This document shows, one piece after another, positions 20,788 to 31,100 of a stretch of DNA of 64,000 nucleotides; positions within the stretch are counted from its first letter, which is position 1; each line of letters opens with the position of its first letter. This stretch comes from Embiotoca jacksoni. Taxonomy: Eukaryota; Chordata; Actinopteri; Embiotocidae. Location: positions 12,607,198 through 12,671,197 of the forward strand of contig JAKOON010000011.1 of the NCBI GenBank assembly GCA_022577435.1, given 5' to 3'. Position numbers and translations under genes: made by a program. Under the pieces are notes generated by a model. The model made no database searches. It was not told where the DNA came from and worked only from the letters and a program-made list of their open reading frames with translations.

Positions 20788-23700
20788 ATGGCGGGGACGT
20801 CGAGACACGACCGAGAGATGGCGATGAATGCGAAGCGTCAGCTCTCCGGGTGTTCGGATCCGGTGGAGAGACTCCGGCTGCAGTGTCTGACCCGAGGCTC
20901 GTCTGGGATCAAAGGTCTGGGCAGGTAAGCTCCGCCCACATCACGCACCTGTTCACGCATTTACTTCCTTGTTCTTCGTTTCACCCAACCATGAAGACGG
21001 TCAGTGTCCTGCTGGTGTTTCCGTTCTGCTCCGAGTACTTCAGAGTACTTTAATATCAGAGTATTTTTGTTTCATGATGTCTCTGTATCTTCATGTCTTC
21101 TCATTGCTCCTTCGGTGGTTTAGCTCGCTGATGTTCAGTTTCTGAGCGTCCTGTAATACTCATGTCCCAACAGTACTTCACATGTCGTCGCAGTACTTTA
21201 AAACGTCGTCGCAGTACTTCACATGTTGTCGCAGTACTTTAAAACGTCGTCGCAGTACTTCACATGTCGTCGCAGTACTTTAAAACGTCGTCGCAGTACT
21301 TCACGTCGTCGCAGTACTTTAAAACGTTGTCGCAGTACTTCACATGTCGTCGCAGTACTTTAAAATGTCGTCGCAGTACTTCACATGTCATCGCAGTACT
21401 TTAAAACATCGTCGCAGTACTTCACGTCGTCGTAGTACTTTAAAACGTCGTCGCAGTACTTCACATGTCGTCGCAGTACTTTACACGTCGTCGCAGTACT
21501 TCACATGTCGTCGCAGTACTTTACACGTCGTCGCAGTACTTCACGTCATCGTAGTACTTTAAAACGTCGCAGTACTTCACGTCGTCGCAGTACTTTAAAA
21601 CGTCGTCGCAGTACTTCACATGTCTTCGCAGTACTTTAAAATGTCGTCGCAGTACTTCACATGTCGTCGCAGTACTTTAAAATGTCGTCGCAGTACTTCA
21701 CGTCGTCGCAGTACTTTAAAACGTCGTCGCAGTACTTTAAAACGTCGTCGCAGTACTTCACGTCATCGTAGTACTTTAAAACGTCGTTGCAGTACTTCAC
21801 ATGTCATCGCAGTACTTTAAAACATCGTCGCAGTACTTCACGTCGTCGCAGTACTTTAAAACGTAGTCGCAGTACTTCACATGTCGTCGCAGTACTTTAA
21901 AATGTCGTCGCAGTACTTCATGTCATCGCAGTACTTTAAAACGTCGTCGCAGTACTTCATGTCGTCGCAGTACTTTACACGTCCTCGCAGTACTTTAAAA
22001 TGTCGTCGCAGTACTTCACATGTCGTCGCAGTACTTTAAAACGTCGTTGCAGTACTTCACATGTCATCGCAGTACTTTAAAACATCGTCGCAGTACTTCA
22101 CGTCATCGTAGTACTTTAAAACGTCGTTGCAGTACTTCACATGTCATCGCAGTACTTTAAAACATCGTCGCAGTACTTCACGTCGTCGCAGTACTTTAAA
22201 ACGTCGTCGCAGTACTTCACATGTCGTCGCAGTACTTTAAAATGTCGTCGCAGTACTTCATGTCATCGCAGTACTTTAAAACGTCGTCGCAGTACTTCAT
22301 GTCGTCGCAGTACTTTACACGTCCTCGCAGTACTTTAAAATGTCGTCGCAGTACTTCACATGTCGTCGCAGTACTTTAAAACGTCGTTGCAGTACTTCAC
22401 ATGTCATCGCAGTACTTTAAAACATCGTCGCAGTACTTCACGTCGTCGCAGTACTTTAAAACGTCGTCGCAGTACTTCACATGTCGTCGCAGTACTTTAA
22501 AATGTCGTCGCAGTACTTCATGTCATCGCAGTACTTTAAAATGTCGTCGCAGTACTTCACATGTCGTCGCAGTACTTTAAAACGTCGTCGCAGTACTTCA
22601 CGTCGTCGCAGTACTTTAAAACGTCGTTGCAGTACTTCACATGTCATCGCAGTACTTTAAAACATCGTCGCAGTACTTCACGTCGTCGCAGTACTTTAAA
22701 ACGTCGTCGCAGTACTTCACGTCGTCGCAGTACTTTAAAATGTCGTCGCAGTACTTCATGTCATCGCAGTACTTTAAAATGTCGTCGCAGTACTTCACAT
22801 GTCGTCGCAGTACTTTAAAACGTCGTCGCAGTACTTCACGTCGTCGCAGTACTTTAAAACGTCGTCGCAGTACTTTAAAACGTTGTCGCAGTACTTCACA
22901 TGTCGTCGCAGTACTTTAAAACGTCGTCGCAGTATTTCACATGTCGTCGCAGTACTTTACACGTCCTCGCAGTACTTCTCACATCCGCACTGTACTTTAC
23001 TACTTTACTGCACTACTTTATGTTAAAAGGCGACTTCACGGATTTTCAGCAGGTTTTCTGTCACTATATTAAAAAATTTTTAAAAAAGTACATCCTGACT
23101 CTTCCTGTTTGATAGAATCTTCAAAATAATGGATGATAACAACAACCGCTCGCTGGACTTCAAGGAGTTTCTGAAGGGGTTAAACGACTATGGGCTCATG
23201 GTGGAGAAAGACGAGGCCATGGCTCTGTTCCAGCACTTCGACCGGGACAGGAACGGGACCATCGACTTTGACGAGTTCCTCATTACTCTGAGGGTAAACA
23301 CGGACAGCCTGTAAAAATGGCCGACATGACAGCTCCAAATATACTCCCAGGTTACAGTGCAGGTCATTAGTGCTGCCCCCTGGTGGCTACCTCCGGTACA
23401 GGTCATTATCGCTGCCCCCTGGTGGCTACCTCTGGTACAGGTCATTATCGCTGCCCCCTGGTGGCTGCCATTAGCCCCGCTGTTCCTTAAATGAACGGTC
23501 TAATTGATCGTCATCTGTTTTGAAAAGTCTGAATGTTCTGCAGCAAAGTTCACTTTAGGTTCTGAAGCTAACGCCATTAACAGGCTAATGCTAATGTCAC
23601 AGCTAACAAGCTCAGAGCTCAAGCAGCCTGTGGGGACGGTAGCTGATATTTAGCTCGCTGGCTCGACAGCTAACAGTTACTAATCGTGTTAATCTGTAAG

Positions 23701-24486
23701 ATGGTCAGCGTACAGTGAGCGTCCACGACAGTCCAACGCAGTCAAGGTGGCAGCTGGGCTACGTGAAGTTCAAGGGGTGTGGCCTCTTCTGTGGGCGGGG
23801 ACAGTAAGCCAAGATGCCGGTCACTACGGCACACTCTCCGCTTGAAACGGCGTCACCAGAACAAGATGGCAGGAACATATCCGACAGGCCTTCAGTTTGT
23901 TTGGCGGGAGGAAGTGTAGACATGTCGGCCGGCTTCGTTTCCGGTGCGTGGGGTGAACGCTGCTTCCTGTGCAGGTGAGGACTCCTTCATGCTTTTCACT
24001 TCACCTTCTGTCAACTGCAGCCGCCGATGTCCAAGGCCCGGAAGGAGGTGGTCATGGAGGCTTTTCGGAAGCTGGACAAAACGGGAGATGGCGTCATCAC
24101 CGTCGAAGACCTGCGGGGCGTTTACAACGCCAAATACCACCCCAAGTATCAGAACGGGGAGTGGACTGAGGATCAGGTGTTCAGGAAGTTCCTGGACAGC
24201 TTCGACTCTCCGTACGACAAAGATGGAAAGGTTAGTGTTGTAGACTCGGCGTGACCCCGCCAGGTTTGTCGGGATGGAAATGTTTCTGCAGGTCGGTCGG
24301 TCGGTCCGATCGGTTCCACCGGCACAGACCCGTTGTGGACCGTCCGTCGGAGGAACTGATGTGGCTGTGTGTTCCTCTCTGAAGGTGACGCATGAAGAGT
24401 TTCTGAATTATTATGCCGGCGTCAGCGCCTCCATCGATACCGACGTCTACTTTATTGTGATGATGAGAAACAGCTGGAAACTGTGA
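20788..24486 (+). CDS. capsl: calcyphosin-like protein, isoform with terminal exon 4a (208 aa)
   Basis: EF-hand calcium-binding protein of the calcyphosin family, linked to ciliated cells; its biochemical role is poorly known. Exons: 20788-20924, 23116-23293, 24021-24230, 24385-24486. They total 627 bases, giving 208 aa, the same length as human CAPSL. It starts 'MAGTSRHDREMAMNAKRQL', aligning with the human start. An open frame extends upstream to 20593 but lacks similarity. EF loops visible: 'DDNNNRSLDFKE' (EF1), 'DRDRNGTIDFDE' (EF2), 'DKTGDGVITVED' (EF3), and 'DSPYDKDGKV' plus exon 4 (EF4). Exon 4a ends 'YFIVMMRNSWKL'. It faces il7r convergently, as in human 5p13. Its last exon has a second copy at 25940. 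Confidence 0.95.
21165..22978. repeat. 1.8 kb satellite-like array, about 18-21-base units, capsl intron 1
   Basis: About 90 units of core 'cgtcgcagtacttya', in alternating forms: '...acttcacatgt' and '...actttaaaacgt'. There is higher-order structure. 21781-22080 and 22121-22420 are almost identical at a 340-base offset, and 22181-22280 recurs at 22441-22540 (260-base offset). It fills most of intron 1. Reading frames such as 'SSQYFKTSSQYF' are artefacts of the repeat. Confidence 0.95.
23341..23470. repeat. 39-base tandem triplicate containing CTCF-like cores, capsl intron 2
   Basis: Three units at a 39-base period, each with 'GCCCCCTGGTGGC' (23375-23387, 23414-23426, 23453-23465), in the same orientation. 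Read on the minus strand each is GCCACCAGGGGGC, close to the CTCF core. Confidence 0.85.
23490..23890 (+). repeat. dispersed repeat copy C (distal part), capsl intron 2
   Basis: Homologous to 4780-5165. It shares 'ttctgcag', 'gatggtcagcgtacag', 'ggctacgtgaagttcaagg' and the following G-rich stretch. Confidence 0.6.
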
Positions 24487-25939
24487 CTTAGCATCGCTCC
24501 GGGTAAACAAGTTCTCGGTTCGGTGGTGGGAGGAGGGGCGGTGAAGGTTTCTGTCTCGTGGTGTTTTGTTAGAGAAGTGTGTGAGGGCTCCTGCTCGGTA
24601 TCATGTGTGGTTTGTGTCATATACAGACAACCACACAGGATACAGCGCTCGATACGGGGGTGTTGGTATTTCTGAGCCCGAGCTCCACGTTTCTGTCTGA
24701 TTTCTCTTCCTCCTGCGACTCCGCACGTCGATTCAGATCCACCAATCGTGAACACACAGCACTCACCGTTTCCTGTTAAGGGGACATGAATGTTTCCTCT
24801 GACTGACCCGAGTCCTTCGTCACACTTTTCTTTATTCCACGAAGACGAAGAGGAGAATCGAAATTTTAAAACTATTGTAACTGCTTTGGTCATGAAAGAG
24901 TCCACGCTTCGTCCTGATGTCCATATTCAAGTTTGCTGAGATAACATTGAACACCGTGAAAACTAGGAAATAAATAAGAGCATCGTTAAGCACAAAGGTT
25001 CAAACCACATAGAAACAAACACAATTTCCTGTTAATCGAAGTGTAACAGCACTTAACAAGGTAACTTCATCAATTATTACCGTGTTAGTCTGGTAGACCA
25101 GCAGTAGAATATCAGACGGGATCATAAAAGTCTCCTGTTTTGCCCGCCGTCTTGCATTTTTCTGGCGCCTTATAGAAAACTGCCGGGTCATATTGTTACG
25201 TGAATTATAAACAACTTTTTACAACTTCCTGAATATATAACAAGTTGACTTAGCTACCCCGAAATGACACCAGGCAAAATGTATTTTAACCACATCAAAG
25301 AGGAAAAATACTCGACAACACAAAATAAAAGCGATGAAACTCAAAACTTCCGGTGTTGTCATAGCAACGCGTACACGCCGGTCTACGCAGGGTCAGCTAC
25401 AAATATCAAAACCTGAAAGGTCGAACTCTCGCGTGTGTCGTGCTGAATAATGAATCGTGTAGTACGGTTTAGTTCATATCATCATTTATTGTTCAGACTG
25501 TGGTCACACATTGACAGACATGTCATCAAGAGTGATATTACACACTTAACAGAGGCTCTTAACATAATGCGGCTAACATTAACTAGCATCAGCACTGATA
25601 TTAGAGCATACTGGTGAAGCAGCAGCGTGATGTTACAGTGACGTTTTCTGACACATTCTGATGTGTAAATGTATTATGTAAAATGTAAATATTTAATTTA
25701 AATAAATGTAAATGCGTAAATAGATTCCTGCTGTATCTTCTGTTCAAACAGGAAGTCAGAAGGTTACAGAGGTTACAAAATAAAAGAAGGTTAAAGTTCC
25801 TTTTAGACTGAAAAACCCAAAGTCTTGCGTTTGCATCAACAGGGGGCGCTAACTCTCTTGTTTCTGTCCACTACTTCGGTTTCCTGTCTCCTCCTCTCTT
25901 AAGCGCCGTGATTGAACCTCCCGTCTTTCTGCTCCTCAG

Positions 25940-26041
25940 GTGACCAAAGAGGAGATTTTGAACTACTACAGTGGAGTCAGCGCCTCCATCGACAGCGACG
26001 TCTACTTTATTCTGATGATGAGAAACGCTTGGAAGCTCTGA
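25940..26041 (+). CDS. capsl: duplicated alternative terminal exon of capsl (exon 4b)
   Basis: This is exactly 102 bases, like exon 4a (24385-24486), in the same phase, behind a better acceptor (CTTTCTGCTCCTCAG). It encodes 'VTKEEILNYYSGVSASIDSD' and ends 'YFILMMRNAWKL', then TGA. Of 34 codons, 16 differ from 4a: ten silently and six by amino-acid change (H/K, F/I, A/S, T/S, V/L, S/A). The open frame, acceptor and mostly silent divergence suggest both copies are under purifying selection. No other capsl exon is duplicated between the two. It would splice from the donor at 24231. Poly(A) candidates AATAAA lie at 26250-26255 and 26373-26378. The alternative reading is a recently dead fragment. 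Confidence 0.75.
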   Translation: MTKEEILNYYSGVSASIDSDVYFILMMRNAWKL

Positions 26042-28173
26042 GAGGAGGGTTCCTCTGAGGGCCGTCGTGCATTGTTCTACATTCACATAAATGGACATCA
26101 CTTTAACTGATTATTGTTATGCTTGACGCCGATCAGATGTGTAGATGTTTGATCCGATAGGAGTCTTCCGCTGTCGCGTGATGAAGGTGGACACGGGGAA
26201 ATGTAACCTTCATCATTTGTTGTAAATTGATGACGCATCATGATGACATAATAAAAAAAAAAAAAGTGGGTCTGACATCATGTCTGAGCGATGCCATCGA
26301 ATGGAGTGTGTGGTGCGGTCAGCGCCGCTGACTCTGGAGGGAAATGTGACGCTCAGGTTTGTTAGTTCTGAGAATAAAGTGTATCCTTTGATGTGGGGAA
26401 ACATGACGTTGCGTCTCAACGCTTCAGAAAAGCAGCATTGTGTTTGACATGTCCTTGACTACTGTCCAAACACAAACAAATAGCCGAGCCCGGTCGTGAC
26501 GCCAACACAATTGACAACTGCCTGACAAGACTGCTCGTCATGATCAGACGTGTGAAGGAAACTACGGCTTTACTTACGACTCACCCGCAGGAGAACGCGG
26601 CAGCAGCAGCAGCAGCGTGGCTTTAGAGCAGCTTCAGAGGAGCTCACTGCTGTTTGTGTACGTTTAAGTTCACTGAAAAACTCCCTAAAGTTCCAAAACA
26701 GACGGTGACAAATAAAACAAATTCAAATGTTCCCACTGCGGCTGCGCTGAAAAGCAGCTGAACCTACACCTTAATCATTATTTAGAGAATACAAAGTGGA
26801 ACCAGGAGGGCAGTAGGTGGTTGGTGTGGTCCTTTTGGAGGTCCTTCGAGATCTTGGCAGGTTTCTTTTAGGTGGTTTTAGTGGCGACTGAAGAAGTTGT
26901 AGAGGTTCTTTTGATGGTTCCTGTGCTCATCGAACAGTTGCTAGGGATCCATAAGGTCTTTCTTGTGGTTCTTTAGGGTGGTTCCAGTCAGTTAGGCAAT
27001 TGGAAGGGTAATTTATGTGGTTTCATTGCTGAATTAGGAGGTTCTGGGGATCTTTTATGTGGTTCTAGTGGGCAGGTAGGGTTGTTTAGGAATCTCCTTG
27101 ACATGGTTCTATCATCAATTAAGAGTTCAATCAGTTCTCGTAATCATTTGGGGGATTCTAGTGGCTACATAGGAGATTCTAGGGCTGTTCTATGTAGTTC
27201 TAGTTGTCAGGCAACAAATTCTAGGGATTCTTGAGGTGGTTCTAGTGGACCTGAAGGTGGTTCTCGTCAGTCAGTTGGCTAAAGGGATTATTGAAGTGGG
27301 TTTTTTGCAGTCCTTTGGGTGCTTCTAGTGATTCTTTGGGTGATACTACTACTTACATCTCTCCACGGTTCCACAGACTTAATCTATGTCTATGTCTGTC
27401 GGTTTGTGGTGGAATCACACCTTACTGCCACACTTTGTACCGAGATATTTCATTTGTCATTCATCTGTAAACCCCGCAGACGGACCGTCACACTCAGCTT
27501 TAACCAACAGGATGTCTGTAAGCTCGAGTTCTCTGAAAACATTCAAAAATCCTGTCATTTGTAGGAAATGACTGCACGAGGAGGTATGCCAGTATACAAT
27601 GTATGAAAACACATTGCACTTATTAATTTAGCAACACAAGCAATATAATATAGTCTGCAGCTCCGCAAAAGATCTTTAAAGAGAACATAAAAATTTTCAA
27701 ACGTTAGTATACAATATACATCTTCTGACTTCTTAAACACGAATGAAAGTGACTAAAGCTCCCTTCAACTCTGCCTGGAGACATTAAAGTGGTACCGGTC
27801 CTAAACTATGAAATCCATTTTGACAAAAAGCAACATTCAATTCCAGGTGACGGTACAAACCGGGAGAGTGGAACTCATCGTCGATATCGAAGTGTGGCAC
27901 TTAGGGATGTTTTGATAGCAGTTCGGTCCCCAACCTGACGGAGGACAGTTCAGTTATGGAGCACAGCGCACCGGACAAGATAAAGCGATGACCCGGTGGT
28001 GGCGCTGGCGGAAATGTGAGAGAATCACAGAAGTGACCAGTCCAGTGGTTGGTGGATATGAGGCGGTCGACAGATGCTCGTCCAGGTCTCACATTTACCT
28101 CAGAGGTTGGAGGCGCAGCTGTCGACCCTCCTGAAGGGTAACTCCCATCCGGCCGTCTCCAGATCACCTTCAC
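26042..28173. other. capsl/il7r convergent spacer
   Basis: Two tails meet here. After capsl exon 4b come poly(A) candidates at 26250 and 26373. At 26820-27350 is a degenerate repetitive stretch with recurring 'ggttctag' spaced at about 25-35 bases. No good minus-strand AATAAA for il7r was found before 26900, so its 3' UTR end is unknown. No gene was seen in between. Confidence 0.5.
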
Positions 28174-31100
28174 CTACTTGATCTGGTAGAAGCTGGACAT
28201 GGTGACGTAGGCCTCCTCCTGCTGACTCCCTCCAAACACCTCCACCTCCATTCCTTCGGCGCACCGTTCGGGTGTGTGAGGTCTCTCCTCCAGCGGCGGG
28301 ACGTGGACAGGGGATGGGCTGGTGCTCGGGAGGCTGTCCTCCCCATCAGAGGAGCTCAGCAGGGTGGAGAGCTCCAGCTCCTCCGTGGTAGCGCTGGTGG
28401 TGCTCCTGCAGTCGGAGCTCTGGGTGGAGCCGGGGTCAATCCAGGGACGACCGTCAGGATCATCGGTTGAAGGCTCCTCGCTGGTTGTTTTCTCCAGCGG
28501 GTCGACTCTGAGAGCACTGAACACCTCCGGCTTCAGGTTCAACAGGAGACCCTAAGAAACCAGAGACCAGACACACATGGCGTCATCATCACTGAGCGGC
28601 CAATCAACATCTGCATGTTAACTCGTCCTTCCAAACTTGATTATACGTTTTCTCCGTGGGAGGAGTTTGTTGGTCTGAAACTGTTCGCAGATAAAAAACA
28701 CTCACTTTATTCGGCCTGCAGATGTGCACCAGCGTCTGTTTGGGATGCGGGATGCTCGGCCACATATAGCTGAATATTCTGTGACTAAAGAAGAAGAACT
28801 GATGAATGAAACTGGTTTGAATTCATGGCTTTTCATGACAGACAGCAAAGATGTCGTACTTGTTTTTCCAGAAGACGACCACACTGGAGGCCAGCGCCAC
28901 CACCGAGACGAAACATACGATCAGTATAAAGGCCTCGCTGTCCCCCGTCTGGGCTTGGACCCCTGAAGACAGGAAGAAGTTCAGTTGGCAGGGTTCAGGT
29001 TCTGACTGCAGGGTTCAGGACTGGATCCTGGTTCTTACCGGCTGGAGTGCAGAAGCTGTAGGTTTCGCTCCACTCGCTCCAGGTACCCGGCAGGAACGTC
29101 AGCGGGATCGCTCGCACTTTGACTCGATACTCTGTGTTTTTGTGGAGGTGCTTCAGGTCCACTGGCAGGAAGTCCTTCGCCGAGAGGTTTTCAATCTGGG
29201 GTCAGAGAAAAGAAACTTCAGTCCTCATTTACAGAAACATCATCAAACATCAAAACGACCGATGACTGAAGATTAGCAGTAAAAACACTCGCTGGACGAG
29301 CAACGTTAAGGCTTCCAAAAATCCCATAATGCAACACTCTGGAGGAGTCAGAAACAATACCTTACGTGAAACAGGAAACTGGTCTCACCTTTTCAAATCC
29401 CGGGCTGCTCCCTGTGGCGAAGATGTGCAGCTGGAACATCTGGTTTTCTACTTTCAGGAAGTCGTTTTGGTACGGAGTCTGAATCTGGATCACGGCTTGC
29501 TGCGACTGCTGGTCGAAGGTGACGTTCTTCACCTTAGGACTCCTGGGTTTCACTGCAGCGACAGGACAAACAGCCAGAGGGCGGTAATGAGAGCAGCACT
29601 CGGCAGGAAGTTCATCTCAGTTGGTCTCAAACAGCAGACTCAAAAACCAATTGGTTTGTGAATGGCCTTCATTCACAGCATTTTGTTTTTTGTGTCGCCA
29701 GAAGTGACCATGTTTGGATGAGCTGCGGAGGAGCCAGGACACTATTCCCCGCCCACTTATACCAAAAACCTGACTGCACCTCAGGCCTCAGTCAAAGAGC
29801 CCCACCCCCAAACATAGTTGTGTTTGAGTGCTAATATCTAATCAATGCTGGAATTATTTTCAGAAAGACCACTAAAACACTGATCAGAAAGAGGAAATTT
29901 AGCTAATGACACCATAATGACTCATGGAAAACTTTTACTGACTTTGTATTTTAGTAGAGTTGATGCTCTTTGAATGGGAGTGTATTGGAGCCAGAGTTTA
30001 TTTGGAGCCCCAGTGGCCCTCAGTGGTATTACATTTTGTATTTCAGGAGAGAACTTGATCCGAAGCTGCATGTTTACTGTGTATATTGGGTAAATATGAG
30101 TCAAGAGAACGGTTACCTATTTTACTCAGGTCGATTGCTGTTGAAATGTCACCCCCTCTCTTCAGGTGGACGGTCAGATTCAGATCCATCAGAGGCATCA
30201 GGTGTTCGGAGCTCACCGTGGCCCCGGAGACCTGCAAACACTTCGTCTTCGCCAAGCTCTCCCATTGGGTGTAACTGAACACAACAACAGGTTTCTGTCA
30301 GGACCAGAGAGTCCCCCAAGAGTCTCCCAAGGACCCAGGAGTCCTCCAAGAATCCAGGAGTCCCCCGAGGACCCCTGAGTCCCCCGAGGACCCCTGAGTA
30401 CCCTGAGGAGCCCTGAGTCCTCTACTCCAGAGAGTCCTTTGCGTTGCGGCCGGGTACTACGTGGTATTTAAAATGTTTACCACAGGCTCATGCCTTCGAT
30501 GCCGTCTTCGTCGTCCTCATCATCGTCGTCCTGGTCAGGGCCTCGGGCTGCGAGCAGCTCGCAGGTCAGGCTGCATCTCTCGGTGGTGATGTCGGAGGTG
30601 CAGCTGATTCTGGACTCTGACAGGAAACAGGAAGTTGAACACCTCGTCAAAGAACAGACCACGACAGAGAATGTAAACATCAGTGTGAAGCTGCGTCCTC
30701 CTGTGTCCATGACAACAAAACAGACACCGGGGTGCATTGGTGCTCTTTTAATCAATGAGTGACGCTCCTATCCCAAACCTGGACCACCTGTTGTTATTGT
30801 TATTTAATTTCTGACGGATCAAATGAACACATGAATCAGTTTGTCAAGAAGCTCACAGAAAACTTGATCTACAGATAAAACACACCCGCAGTTACCATGA
30901 CGACTGCACGCTCTCTTAAACCTGGGGCATCGTATGGGAGATAAAACTACACATTTTAGAGAGGCCTTTTATTTTGACAGTCCTGCAGTTTAATCTGAAG
31001 TGTGGAGGATTATCTTTGTAACTTGTAAATCTGTAACTCCATCTGATGTTTATAACACAGCTGTGAGCAGATGAAGAGTTCATTGATGAGTTTGTGAATA

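Noticed and set aside
21165..22978. CRISPR-like appearance of regular short repeats
   Set aside because: There are no unique spacers of constant length. It is a head-to-tail tandem array in an intron of a vertebrate gene.
21344..23112. Series of open frames encoding SSQYFKT/RRSTLKR repeats
   Set aside because: They are reading frames through the satellite-like array, with no splice sites or family match.
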